Assembly: GCA_963920665.1 (NCBI GenBank)
Contig: OY987271.1
Coordinates: 17,115,350 to 17,179,349 of the forward strand
DNA: 64,000 nucleotides
Reading direction: 5' to 3'
From: Straminergon stramineum
Lineage: Eukaryota; Streptophyta; Bryopsida; Hypnales; Calliergonaceae
In this document: piece by piece, positions 1-11,549 of the stretch
Layout: each line of letters opens with the position of its first letter
Position numbering within the stretch: position 1 is the stretch's first letter
Position numbers and translations under genes: made by a program
The notes under the pieces: model-generated
What the model saw: the letters and a program-made list of their open reading frames with translations, nothing else
The model's database searches: none
What the model was told of the DNA's origin: nothing

Positions 1-1
1 T

Positions 2-2255
2 CCACCGCCACCGCCACCACCAGGAGGACGAGGACGAGGTGCTCCTCCCCCACCACCCCCTCCAGGAGGGCGAGGTGCTCCTCCCCCACCACCCCCTCCA
101 GGAGGGCGAGGTGCTCCTCCCCCTCCACCACCTCCAGGAGGGCGAGGGGGTCCTCCCCCTCCACCACCTCCTGGCCTGAAACCTATTAATGTTGTTAAGA
201 AGCCGCCAACTACTAGAGTAATTTCCCCTCCAAAGCATGCACTCAAGCCCTTACATTGGGATAAATTGAAAGCGGCAACAGACCAATCGATGGTGTGGGA
301 TACGTTGGATAAATCTATGGAGGAGTACGTTTCTGCATCATTCCGTGATTTTCCTTTTGTGCTTACCTGTGTTGAATGATTGTGATCATAGATTGTCATT
401 GATAAAATGTTTGCAATTTGAGCCTGTTATGTGCTCAATGCGTTAGATAGTTATTAAATTTTTGCTCATACTGCTTGTGATCATGCAGGTTTGATACTGA
501 GATGCTTGAAGCACTCTTTGGCTTAGCTGCCCCGGCAGCCAGGAAGATTGAACCAAAAAAGACAGGGTCGTCTGCCCCTACGCAAGTTGCAATATTGGAG
601 TCAAGGAAGGCGCACCACTTTTCTATCCAGCTTCGGGCTCTTAACCTTTCAAAGCACGAAGTTATTGGACATCTGCTCGAAGGTTCACTTAATTACTTTC
701 CTTCTGATGAAAAGACTTTTGGGGGGGTTATTCTCATCAATTTTGGATTGTCTTGTACCCATATCTGATGTTTACTGCATGTTCTTTCCCCTGGGATTCT
801 GAATTTCTGCTTCCAGTCTGTCCATGTATCAAGATTGAGATCGTGCGATATGATTTCGTCTGCCTGCTACTTGTTCAATGTTGTCAACGTTGCCAGCTCG
901 GAAAGTCAAGTGGCAAGAGCAAAGAGAAGGCGTATTTCTGTATGGGCTCCTGATAGTTAACAGAAATCAATGTTGGAATTTGATGATGACCAGGAAATTC
1001 CAATAACTGTTGTGCTGAGTGTTCTTCTGTTCTTTGGCTGCAAAGGTGATGGCTTGAGCATGGATGTGCTGGAAACGCTGGTGAAGGTGGCACCCACTGC
1101 TGATGAGAAAAAGAAGTTTATGCAGTTCGATGGCAGTCTTCAGAGCTTGGGTCCTCCGGATCGCTTCTTCCATGCCATTTTGCATGTTCCAAATGCGTTT
1201 TCTCGTCTCAGTGCAATGCTGTATCGAACGCAGTACGAGGAAGAGATGCTACATGTTCAACAAGCAATCAAAGTCTTGGAGGTTAGTACATGTTTTGTAT
1301 TATTGTGTTAAGGTCACATAATGCTTGGATTCTATCTGCAGTGTTCATGTTACTGTAAGAATGTCTAGTATAGCTACAAACTTGACCAGCTGCTTTTGAT
1401 CACACGTGAGATTAATCTACATTGGTGCGTTTGATGCAGTTGGCATGCAAAGAGTTGAAAGGGAGCAAGACTTTTGCGAAGCTTCTAGCAGCTGTGTTGA
1501 AGGCTGGCAACAGCCTGAATAGGGGCACGTTTCGAGGAGATGCTCAAGCATTCAAACTTGATAATCTCCTGAAACTTGATGATGTGAAAGGAGCTGATGG
1601 AAAGACCACCCTGCTTCACTTCGTGATCAAGCAAATCATCAGTTCAGAGGAGGCTCGTGTTGCAAGGCTGAACAACGCCGATCCCAACAGCGTGCCTACG
1701 ACTCCTTCAACTCCACAATCACCAAATTCCTCTCTTTTTGAAACGGCTATTGCGAGCAATCAGATGGAAAAGACGAATGGAGAAGAGTCGAGAAGGATGG
1801 GCATGGAAGTGATTTCGAGATTACCTGTAGAGATGTCAAATGTTAGGAAAGCAGGTGGCTTCGATGCTTCGTCTTTGAAAGTAGCGATTCAAAAGCTAGT
1901 GAATGGATTGCGCGGAATTCAGGCGCAGGTGACGGAAGGGCGTTTCATAGAAACCCAAGGAGCGGAATGTAAAGTCAAAGATAGTACTATAGATCTCACA
2001 GATGATTCTTTTCAGGGGGCGATGGAGAAGTTTGTGTCAGAAGCAGAATCGAATGTGACCACTGCAGAAGGGGACTTCAAAGAAGCGTTTGACTCCGTGA
2101 AGAAGGTTAGTGTCTACTTCTATGGCGAAGCTGCTTCTAAGGATTTCGATTCACAACCTTTTAAGGTATTTTTTGTTGTTCGAGAATTTTTAGGCATTTT
2201 AGAACGTACTTGCAAAGATGTAATGCAACCTAGCCCTCAGAGCAAAGCGAGATAG
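2..2255 (+). CDS. Formin (FH1-FH2), class I-like, 5' end outside window
   Basis: Actin nucleator; the FH2 dimer caps and elongates barbed ends and FH1 recruits profilin-actin. Four exons can be joined in frame: 2-324, 489-682, 1046-1281 and 1440-2255, giving 522 visible residues before the stop. All introns are GT-AG. The first exon holds a proline-rich FH1 of PPPPPPP blocks separated by GGRGA, followed by the FH2 start LKPLHWDKLKAA and MVWDTL. Exon 2 gives FDTEMLEALFG and the region up to HLLEG; exon 4 carries the family hallmark GNSLNRGTFRGDAQAFKLD followed by LLKLDDVKGADGKTTLLHF. The LKPLHWDK/MVWD form is that of plant class I formins, which normally have a signal peptide and one transmembrane segment upstream. 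Those parts lie outside the window, so class and start are inferred. The C-terminus ends shortly after the FH2 fold, as usual. Confidence 0.93.
29..172 (+). repeat. 36-bp tandem repeats coding the FH1 proline tract
   Basis: Four consecutive 36-bp units (about 29-64, 65-100, 101-136, 137-172) each encode GGRGAPPPPPPP or a close variant. The middle units are nearly identical at DNA level. Each unit supplies one profilin-binding polyproline block. The array probably began before the window. Such arrays gain and lose units by slippage, so the copy number may vary between individuals. Confidence 0.9.
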
Positions 2256-3227
2256 GTATTAGTCCTTCGAATAGAAATTTAGATAACATTTAGTTGCTGC
2301 TGCAGCACCCTATTAGTGCTGCTTGTACTTATATCACAACTTCAAATCCCAATCTGTGAAATTATGGATGGGCAAAAATATTCTTGATCTTTATGTGTTG
2401 TGTTCCCGATTGTTTTGTTAATGTCTCTCCGCATGGACTGAAGTGGTCCCTGCAGAAAATGTTTCAATACTTAAAGCTTTGATGAAAATTCACCTTCAGA
2501 TTGAAAGAAATTATTATTCAAGATGTAGAAAGGGCTGCTGTTTGTGTTAGTTTGGGTAGATCAACTTCTCGGGATATGTAGGATGCGTATTTGGATCATT
2601 ATTGCGACCTAAGTTAATGCATCGATCACTAAGCTCATTCAATCCTGACTTCAAGAGAATCTTATGCCGGCTGCCTGCATCACATTGCCTGTCCTTCCTT
2701 TCGCTTTAAGGCCATCGCTTGGCAAAATGGTTGTGAAATTGTGAACACAAATGAGGTTCAGAGTTCGGACAACTGAGGTGAACAAGGTGTAATTCAGTTA
2801 AACCATCCTACTTGTGCCACAATTGAATGGCCGCCCTGTTTGTCCTGAGCAGTGGAGATTTCTGAATTCGAAAAATACGGTACAGTACATGACTAATGCA
2901 TAATGTTCAAAAAGAGTTGACAAAGTGGCGCAAATAGGATGACTTAGCTTACCCATCCACGATACTGCCTGATACTTCCACTCCTTGTATGATCTAAGTT
3001 AACAGCTTTTCATTGTATTTTGTATCCCAATGGTAAGTGATGTAAATACATACAAGAAGGTGATATTTTGGGAGTGAAAGTGTCCACATTGGGGTAGAGT
3101 GGAAATTGGTAGTTTTGAAATAATCCACATTCATTAGAGTTATCCTAAGAGTTCATTTGAATTACCCTCTCTTTGATCCTTGGTTTGCTTCTAACTCTAA
3201 ATTGCATTTGAATTTCTATTTGTCTTA
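2256..3227. other. Formin 3' UTR and spacer, nothing recognised
   Basis: The first few hundred bases are the likely formin 3' untranslated region. I see no further coding potential, RNA gene or clear repeat up to the transposon that starts at 3228. Confidence 0.5.
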
Positions 3228-4020
3228 GGGCCTCTTCACACTATGGCCATCCAAGTTGAGAGGCCGTGGGATTGAGTGGCCAAACTTTGGTGAGAGTCCA
3301 AGGAAATGAGCAATAAATAGGCCAAAAAAACTAGGAATTGGAGCCTTTGGCCGGCCATAGTGTGAAGCCTCCAAAGGCCAAAGTCCAAAGTCCAAGCCCA
3401 AAGTCCAAACCTATTCCATTTTTTCGACTTCTAATCCATCCAATTTCTGAAATTTTCAATAAATTGTCACCCATGTGACAATTTTTTCAAACAAAAGGTT
3501 AAAAAACATGAGAAAGGAGTCAAAAATGGCCTTGGAAAAATAATTACAGCACATGCTTTCATCATTAAGCAAGGAATATGAAGGATATAAATGGAATAAA
3601 AAGGTGGCATTAAACATTGAAGGGAAGTAGGTTCATAGAATGCAAAGACTCCCCATTGTAATGGTGGAGACTAGGGTTCAAACCCCAATGGGGACACAAA
3701 TAAACAAATAAACAAGGGAGGGCATCCTACCTATTTCTACAAAAACAATCCAATCTAATGGCTGAGATTTTGTCAAAATCTGAAAAAAACTTGACGGACT
3801 CTCGATCAGAGTTTGGGTCGGCCAAAAATGGAGACCCAAACTCTAATCGAGAATCTGTCGCCATGTAGGCATTTGTGCCATGTAGGTAGACAAGTGGGCG
3901 ACGGACTTTGGGTTGTGCCTCCTTGTGTGAAGGCTCGAGAGGCCAAACTCTTGGGTTTTTGCAATCTCATTGGCTGAAATTGATGGACTCTCGACCTTGT
4001 GCCGTAGTGTGAAGTGGCCC
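3228..4020. mobile_element. PIF/Harbinger (Tourist)-like non-autonomous element
   Basis: The ends are inverted repeats: left GGGCCTCTTCACACTATGGC, right (reverse complement) GGGCCACTTCACACTACGGC, 18 of 20 identical. The element is flanked by TTA on both sides (3225-3227 and 4021-4023), the 3-bp target duplication of PIF/Harbinger; the GGGCC start also fits Tourist-type MITEs. A second, inner pair of related blocks (about 3350-3380 and 3920-3945) suggests a partial internal duplication. No transposase is present, so it is non-autonomous; 793 bp is long for a MITE. Confidence 0.75.
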
Positions 4021-4023
4021 TTA

Positions 4024-5125
4024 CATTTTTTTTGGAATGATAACAAGGCATGATAAATTGCATATACAATCTAATCACATTGGGTTTTCTTCTTCCTAAT
4101 TTGAGGTTTAGGTCCCACCTTTGCAAAAAAAGCATGATACTTAGGAAGGGTTTAGTAATAAATTTCAAGTGTCATAGTTTAATTGGTTAAAATGTTTAAG
4201 TTATTTCTTGCAATTAAGTTAGGTTTTCTTGACTCTTTGTGTATATTTAGGCACTTAGAAAATATCCATTGTATGGAAAGTACAATGGACCATGCGTAGG
4301 GTCCTACTTAGCACAAAAATTGAAAAAAAAAATAGATCTTGTTTGTGTATGTGTATTTTCAAAAGGTGGGTAAATAAATGCAATGTTAATAGTCTCCATT
4401 GATGAACTAGGCATAGCAACTTTTGACCCAACCTCCTCCTATGACATGCCACCCAATATCTCTAATTGTCATACAATTCAACTTGTATAAATTAAAACAT
4501 AGATTGATAAAGCTTGCCAAAACCACAAATTTTAGGTGATTTGTGTATTTCCTCATTCTAGGATAGCTGAAATCTAGAATTCCATCTTTCACTTTTTGAG
4601 GATGTTATTGTATGAGCAAGCTGCAAATTATAGAAAAAAATGGCTTTGTATGAGGGTTTTCTTGAAACTTGTTTCCTATTGGATTTTTTCTTACATGTTC
4701 CTTATATGAAATATTACGGAAACTTCTAAACATGTGGCCAACTCTATTACAAAAATCAAGAAAAGAAAGTAAAAAAAACAAAACTATAGCCTTGTACAAA
4801 AACCTCTCAGAATCAAACTTTCCCAGAATTAGGATGTTCATAACAAACATTTTGTCCTTATTTCAAAGACTATAATCTCACAATTTGTATAGTCAACACT
4901 TCCCATTTGATTACCTCAAAGTAATGAAGTAGTCTACCACTAGATCTTACATTTCAATGCACCCAAATTTTTATTTATCATTTTTTTTGCCTTTGCCATC
5001 AAAACAACCAATATTGAGTATTTTCTGGTGAAGTAGAGTCAAAGAATTTTAGAGGTTTATGACAATAATTATGTTTAGATGTAATTAGTGTTGCTTTTAC
5101 TTTCTCATACCTCTTAAGAAGTAGG
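4024..5125. other. AT-rich spacer, nothing recognised
   Basis: Open frames here are short and look random. No RNA gene or clear repeat boundary was found. Confidence 0.45.
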
Positions 5126-5260
5126 ATAGGAGGCCCCGTCTTTGCACCATGTGACTATTTGCCCTACTTCATGACTACTATATATGAAATAGAGTACATT
5201 TGAAAGTTTAAAGTGTACCCTTCTAGTACATAGCATAGTGGTGCAAATAGGGTCTCCTAT
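5126..5260. repeat. Short fold-back element (MITE-like)
   Basis: Imperfect inverted repeats of about 22-24 bp bound a 135-bp segment: left starts ATAGGAGGCCCCGTC and ends TTTGCACCA, right (reverse complement) starts ATAGGAGACCCTA and ends TTTGCACCA. No clear target duplication was seen, so the superfamily is open. Confidence 0.45.
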
Positions 5261-5639
5261 TGAATATGCATAGTATACAAAAAAGTTGAGCAAAACATAT
5301 GATTGAAATATAAGCTAACTACACTAAAATCAACCAAATAAGCAAAAGTCAACATGGTTCTTTGCATTATGTTGAAAAACGTTTTTGTGGAGTCTTGCTA
5401 GTAGTTAAAAGGGAAGTTGAATTTTTCTTAGAATGCATTTTTAAAACACCATATAGATAAACTAAGAATTTTCTAAATTTTGAAAATAAGTATTAGCAAA
5501 ATAGCCCCTAGACTCTCATGAATTGTAGGAGTACATTTCAGGCAAGAATCCCACGAGGTTGGTTTTAGAAAAGGGTCGATTTTAGTGATATTCACCTTTA
5601 TTATTATTATGCTAAACTTCGAAAATAGATTTAGGCAGT

Positions 5640-6861
5640 CGACGGAGGACCGACAGAACTCCCCGCCGCGAACTCTCCGTCGTAACGCCGGAAGTCCGTC
5701 CTTGACGGACAAGTCCGCCCTTGACTCTCGCCGCGTGTGCCACGACGCCGACCCCACCAGCCTTCGTCACTCCGTCAGTTGTCACGATCCCAGCTTCGCG
5801 ACGGAAACCGACGCCACCCCATCCCGACGGCCGTCACGCCGCGACTCTTCCGTCGTCACTCACGAACTCACAGACTCATCACTCCCACAAGGAGCTCCTT
5901 TTCTGCTTTGACCCCCACGTCAGTTGTAACTTAATCAGTCGCCTTTTCTTGATAATCTCCGCTGACACAGCCAGCGCATGCACTGGCGGTATCAGTCAGC
6001 CGCCCCACCCCAGGCCAGGCCCTCCCCTTTCTCATGGTCTGGAACTTATTACACAAATGACGCTAATAAAGATGCGCCTCCTGGTGCAAAGCCTTGGACA
6101 CACGTCAGAACACTCAGAACGCACAGCAAAGCCACCAAAGCCCAGCCACTTTCGTAGCTGGACGGGATGAATTCCCTCATCTAGGGGACGTTTCAATTGG
6201 TGGGGTCGAGTTCTATGGAACGGTTGGTGCTCGGATCGATGCTGCGGGAGGGAAGAAATGGAAGAAATTGGAGTAAGTGTGCGTGATTTAGTTTTGGTGT
6301 CGGTTTCGAGAGGACGCAATAAGATTTTAGATCTGGTGACTGTGTGAGTGGTGACTGTTTGATTTGGTTGGAATTCTAGATGCTAGAAGTGGCTGTGGTG
6401 TGTAGACAATTAGCGTGGTGAGTTTGAACTTTGGTGGGGTTGTGATTTGAAACCGTGAAGTGCATCTGAGGGTTTGCTTGTGTAGGAGCAGAAAGTCGGT
6501 GGATTGGTGAGTGACTGGGTGATGGAGCAGCAGGTGGCGGTGTGAGAGTCTGAGAGTCTGGATGCACGCGGGTCGAGATTTTGACTAGAATTTGGACTGT
6601 TCGAGAGCGCAGTAGCGAATTCGTGACGCGTGACACGAACGAGGGCTTCATGTTGACATTTTGGAATGATTTTCTAGGTCTGAATCAGGGGAGGTGCTTA
6701 GTTACTGGAGGTTTTGAAAGTGGGATGTGACTGGTGAAGATGAAAGATGAACTGCTGTTGCCTGTGGAAGAGCTTGCGAATCTGCGGCGATTTCTCACTG
6801 GGTTGGTCGCTGACAGCGATTCTTCACCGTGGTTACTCTTGTAGAAACTCTATGAGTTGAA
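5640..6861 (+). promoter_or_regulatory. Promoter and 5' leader of the fucosyltransferase gene
   Basis: Composition shifts abruptly from AT-rich repeat DNA to a GC-rich, CpG-rich stretch at about 5640, typical of a gene 5' region. Open frames here are composition-driven and match no family I know. I cannot place a start site; the leader may contain an intron. The transcript probably begins somewhere in 5700-6700. Confidence 0.35.
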
Positions 6862-8767
6862 ATGTACAGGACGAATCAATTGGAGCTTCGACAACAAGAC
6901 AGGGTGAATGAAGGCGCAACACTCCAGAGGCTTGCAATGGCGAGCTGCAAGCATCGCATCTTACTTCGAAGCTCCCGAGTGCGGGCCTCGCTCCTCATCA
7001 TGGCGCTATCGGTCATCATGCTCAGCACCGTGCTCATCTCCTTCTCGCGAATTCTGTCTAAGAATTCAAGCGACCACGAAGTACACGTTGTGTACATGGA
7101 CAATCCACTACCAGTTAGAAATCGGGTGCCCTCCAACACGACGGAGCTCCTTGCAAAACTAGCAGCTACGACTAGAGTCGCCGCGAATGGCCGGAACGCG
7201 AGCGAATTCTTCTCCTCCTCGGCATGGCACAAGCAGCACCCTTGTGCCAGCCGTCACGAAATCCATTTACTATACGAGTTTCGGAAAGTCACACACGACA
7301 CAAAAACGAATCCCAAGTGGAACAAGGTGCTTGAAGAGTACACGAAGCTGCACCGGACGTGTGTGGCGAGGATGGGCGATATCGATGAGTTTTTCTTGAA
7401 GCGGCGGCACATCGACGGGTGTAAGTTCGTGGTGGCGGGAGTGTCGGCCGGGAGCGGAATCGGGAACAAAGCGCTGTCGATCGTGTCCGCGCTCGTGTAT
7501 GCCGTGCTCACGCAGCGTGTGCTCCTCGTGCCGCAGATCACGGCGGTTCCTGGCGTCTTCTGCGAGCCTTTTGAAGGCTCCTCGTGGATGGTGGATCCCC
7601 AAAAGGTCGGTACAGTACCCCTCACCTCTGACCTCCCTTCTCTGATTCTGATTCTGATTCAGGCCATAGCCATTGAACATGCGATTCCAAACATAGTCAA
7701 TTACTCGTGCGCAGAAATGGTCGGAGAGCAAGAAGAGGATGGATCTCTGGGAGCCTCTGGAATTGTTCTATGCGAAGGTGGACTCACGATCAGACGCGAA
7801 GACCAAGATCAACCCTGTGTACGCCGTCTCCACGACTGAGAATTGGGATGCGCAACCGGAGCCACGATTCTTCTGCGACACGGAGCAATCGCAGTACACA
7901 CAAGTAGAGTGGATCAACTTCCGCAATAACCTCTACTTCGTTCCAAAGCTCTTCGCCGTCCCGAGTTTCCGCCCTGTACTCGAAGATCTCTTCCCTACTC
8001 GCAAAGTCTTCACTCCTCTGTTACGCACCGTGATGCTCCCCTGCGACCCCGTCTGGGGCCGCGTCAAGCAAGTCCACGACGCGCATTTCCGCCACGCCCA
8101 CCGCCGTGTTGGCGTCCAGGAGCGCTACTTCAACGGCAAACCTGACTTCGAGCTTCTCCACCAAGCCACCGAGGAGAATATAGTGAAATGCCTCCTCACC
8201 CACGGCTGGCTCCCAAGCCCTAACCCTAAAATCGTGCTCCCTCGCAGAAAAGACCAACCTCCGATGGCGCCCTTGAAAGTCACCACGCTCTTCATCACGT
8301 CGCTCTACCAGAGCTTGTTCACGCGATTCACGCAGGACTTCGTGCGAGTGGCCTTGCAATCGGGCGACGCCGTGGGATTAGTCCAATTGACGCATGAGGA
8401 CACGCAGAACTTCGGAGTGGAAGTCGATCGGCAAGCGTTGACGGAGGTTCTGTGCTTGAGCTTGACGGATCATCTGATTTTGACGCCGCAGTCCACGTTC
8501 GGGGCGTTGGCGCAAGGCTATGGCGGAGTGGTGCCGTGGTTTGTAGATTTGCGTCCCGAAACGTCGACGCCGTGCGTGAGAGCGCAATCATCAGAGGTTT
8601 GTTATCAGATTCCGGCCGCCAAGAGGTTCACTTGTCCGCACGATCGTGGCGTGAATGGGAAATTGATGAGGGACGTGGTGCCATATTTGAGTGATTGTCA
8701 CTTGGTGGAGAAGCCGTTCGTGAAAGTGAACGGGGCCGGCTTGGGGATGCAACTCACCACCAGCTGA
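6862..8767 (+). CDS. Xyloglucan-type alpha-1,2-fucosyltransferase (GT37)
   Basis: Type II Golgi enzyme that transfers fucose from GDP-fucose to wall polysaccharides or arabinogalactan proteins. Exons 6862-7605 and 7715-8767 join in phase 0 (donor AAG/GTCGG, acceptor GCGCAG/AAATGG) to give 598 residues. An earlier AG at about 7663 would shift frame, so the 109-bp intron is preferred. Residues 43-62 form the signal anchor. GT37 blocks follow in order: GSGIGNKALSIVSALVYAV (198-216), FCEPFEGSSW (233-242), YFVPKLF, VWGRVK, VGVQERYF (379-386; R385 matches the GDP-fucose-binding Arg of motif I), SLTDHLILTPQSTFGALAQG (497-516) and a C-terminal VPYLSDC block. GIGNK stands where seed-plant enzymes usually have GLGNR. 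Met26 (ATGGC context) is an alternative start that keeps the anchor. The acceptor, whether xyloglucan or AGP, cannot be told from sequence. Confidence 0.9.
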
Positions 8768-8962
8768 CGAGCAAGTGTCGGTGGGTGTGTCGGTAGATAG
8801 TGTCGCCTTTCGCCTGAATCATGTAAAGTATTCGCATTCTTAACAGAAAAAGTGTCGCAAGGCACCGTGAGAATATTCTTTTTTTTCCACATACAGGCGT
8901 TGTGAATGGAGCGGAATTTTTGGGCACCTGTTTTAGAATTTGAGCTTCCCTGCTTCTGAAGA

Positions 8963-9230
8963 GTTGGAATGTTTGAGGTCTTTGGAGAGCACCTGGACAC
9001 TGGGTTCGGAGGTCTTCGACAGTCGTGTCTTCAGAGCGTTGGCGAGGTTGCAAAGTTTGGGCCTTTGGGGTCTTCAGAGAGGACCTTGGATCTGGGATTG
9101 GAGGTCTTCATCAGTGGGTGTCTTCGATGCATTGGCGAGATTGGAATGTTTGGGCCTTTGAAGTCATTGTAGAGGACTTTGAAGTTGGGATTTGGGGTCT
9201 TCATCAGTGGGGATCTTCAGAGCATTCGGT
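8963..9230 (+). repeat. Degenerate tandem repeat, three units of about 84-93 bp
   Basis: Units start at about 8963, 9047 and 9140 and share the pattern TTGGAATGTTTG...GGCCTTTG...GGTCTTCATCAGTGG...CATTGGCGAG. It lies just after the fucosyltransferase stop, so it is probably in its 3' UTR or immediate downstream flank. An open frame crosses it, but repeat structure explains this better than coding. Confidence 0.6.
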
Positions 9231-9789
9231 TCGGAGGGAAGGAAGTCTCCATTGTGCTCGGTTTTCTGCTCTAGGTTCTCTTGTGGTACAAACTAGTGGA
9301 GTGTTTGTACTTGTGTGTGATGTTTGATGAGTTACCGACCGTGCTGATTCTGGATTTTTTTACTGGTACTTAGGAAATGTGATGGGGTGATTACATGTGT
9401 GAACATGGAGTGGAAGAGGATAGTGGAGCAATGGCAAACCGTTGTTAACGTATTCAATGATGTCTGAATGATTGAGTCTTGGACTGAAATGCACTACTGC
9501 ATTCGAGAAACGGGGAATTGTGTCGCAGAACTGGGAGACTCATGAACATTGTGCTGCCAAGTGGGACAAGCAGGCACAGGTCTACTGTAACTGTCTCAAG
9601 TACAATCAAGTGAATCAATTCAAACCACTGCTGATATTGCCCCCAATTTGGGGGTCTGTTATCCCAAAATTGGGGTTGTACCACTTGCACGTATTCTTTC
9701 TTTAGAAAGTAAAACGGTTGGGAACATCCTAAGCATCAGAGTTTCAGAATTATGGATTCCCTTCAGAACACTGAGCTTCCGTGTACATG
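9231..9789. other. Spacer with one small perfect-stem hairpin
   Basis: Only a short palindrome near 9638-9676 (CCCCAATTTGGGG then CCCAAAATTGGGG) stands out. No gene was recognised. Confidence 0.4.
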
Positions 9790-10140
9790 AAGCCAAAACA
9801 AAGAACTCGAAAAATAAGTACTCTGGTAGAGGCACAAGAATATTTGGATTTAGACTTTGAATAACCAAACTAGATCCACTTGAAAGACCGAAATTGTAGA
9901 GGCCATAGTAAATCAAGCCTAGGAAAGGAATATCATGCAAATGGCATGGCCATTTTATTGTGCCATTTGCATGATTTCCTTTCTTAGAGATGATTTACCC
10001 TAGCCTCTATATTTTTTTATCTTTTACCTTGCTTTCAATTGAGTGTACTTTGGTTATCCAATTTCCCAATTTCCAGTTTTCTTGCATCTCTTTTTCGTGG
10101 TTTTAAATGCACTTCCACTGATAGTATTCTTTTGTTTTAA
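9790..10140. repeat. Long imperfect inverted repeat (hairpin)
   Basis: Around a short loop near 9948-9959 the arms pair almost fully for about 47 bp (9898-9947 with 9960-10009; the loop-proximal arm ends ATCATGCAAATGGCA). Beyond a bulge, pairing resumes (GAATAACCAAAC...TTGAAAG with its mirror near 10030-10060) and fades outward to about 9790 and 10140. The gradient, best at the loop and weakest at the base, resembles an inverted duplication that could give a small-RNA hairpin, but a fold-back MITE is equally possible. Confidence 0.6.
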
Positions 10141-11097
10141 TTCCGTATCAGTCGAAAGTTAGAGATGTTCTTGCTGCGCTGTTTTGCAAAGTGGACTGTG
10201 AATTCTCTGATGTTATTAGCCATGATCCAAGCTTAACACATTGTTTATAATTATTCAATCTTGTGTGTAGACCTTCCGAGTCTTGCTAGATGATTTGTAG
10301 GTTCATTTCCAATTGCAATTAGGCCAAAAGAATTTCTACTCTCTAATAAGTACTTGCCCCGGCCTTGTCGAGTTCTGAAACGCAACTCTCAAATTGCCTT
10401 CTTCTGCATGACAACGTTGACGTCCCTTCTGAATGCAATGTTGATAGTCTACTTCAGTGCATTTGGGAGCAGAGAGCAAGTCTACAGAGTTCAAGAATGT
10501 TATGCAACCAAATTCAGCTTGGTGAGTATTGTAGGAATTAAGTTTAACATAAGTCACTAGCGAAGTCACAGATCATGTGTCAACTGGAGAAGCTACATCC
10601 GTGCCTGCGAATTAATTCACAATAAAGCTGACGCTTCTTGCCTTGGAGAACGGCTTTGAAGCCAAATCCGAAGTCTCAAGACTCGGTACATTTAAGTTAG
10701 TGCTCCCAGACGTTGAATTGGGAGGATTAAATATATTTCCGTGCCATCAACTAAGTGATGCAGCTAATCTGGAAACGGTTACTGAGCATTACTGCTAGAA
10801 AGCATTCGTGGTACGGGAATGTACTGTACAGTACAGTACCAATTTAGAAGGACCTGGTATGTTTGGTCGATTTGATGAACCCACTGTAGAGAACTTGCAG
10901 GAGTTGCCGTACGCAGGGTGTAGACTAACTTATTGGGCCCTTCATTTGAAAGAAACTCTATTGTTTGCAAGTCCACAACTCCGCATTCAAGTATTCGACG
11001 TTAGCTGCCGTGCCAATGCAAAGTTTCATGGGGTTCACAAAAGTGTCTAGTGTCTACTTGTACCTGTAAAGGGAGGTAAGCACAGTCAAAATCATCA
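10141..11097. other. Spacer, moderately GC, no gene recognised
   Basis: Contains a short palindromic GTAC run (GTACTGTACAGTACAGTAC, about 10821-10840). No supported coding region or RNA. Confidence 0.4.
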
Positions 11098-11108
11098 TTA
11101 ACCCTTAA

Positions 11109-11549
11109 CCCTTGAACGACGCAGCAGACGATTATTGTCCGATGAATGACAAGGAATTCTCCTGTGTAGGACAGAATTGCAACTATTCATCCTCTGAATT
11201 AGGGGTGGAAAGGGAAGATCTTCTACAGTGGTTTGACTCCCAATGAGTATTTCTGATTTTTTTTAAGTGGATGATGTCACACGGTTCTAAAATAGCTGAT
11301 TTCCACGGTCATCAACCCGGCGTTCAAGGGTTAAAGGATGAATTGGTGATTGTGGAAATCATCCCTTTCGGAACCATGTGACATCATCTACTCTATAAAA
11401 TTCAAAAATATTCATTGGAAGTCATACTACTGTAGAAGACCTGCGCTTTTCTCACAAAATTCCGAGGATGAATAGTCATAGTTCTATCCTACATAGAGAG
11501 ATTCTTTGTCATCAATTAGATACAAAACGTCTATGTCAACGTTTAAGGG
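11109..11549. mobile_element. Head-to-head pair of TTAA-flanked elements
   Basis: TTAA at 11105-11108, 11331-11334 and 11550-11553. The left unit (11109-11330) has matching ends CCCTTGAACG on both sides next to TTAA. The second unit (11335-11549) is an inverted, diverged copy of the first and ends CGTTTAAGGG-TTAA. Together they form a large palindrome sharing the central TTAA. Ends starting CCC next to TTAA match the piggyBac pattern; no transposase is encoded. Confidence 0.65.

Noticed and set aside
3668..3690. tRNA-like B box (GGGTTCAAACCCC)
   Set aside because: No cloverleaf, A box or acceptor stem could be formed around it, and it lies inside the Harbinger-like element.
3806..4168. 120-codon minus-strand frame
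   Set aside because: Runs across the end of the inverted-repeat element, so it is not a conserved coding region.
5721..6170. 149-codon open frame upstream of the fucosyltransferase
   Set aside because: Low-complexity His/Pro/Arg text from GC-rich leader DNA; overlapping frames look alike and none matches a family.
7663..7838. Read-through frame or earlier acceptor in the fucosyltransferase intron
   Set aside because: It breaks the GT37 frame; the acceptor at 7713-7714 restores a continuous protein.
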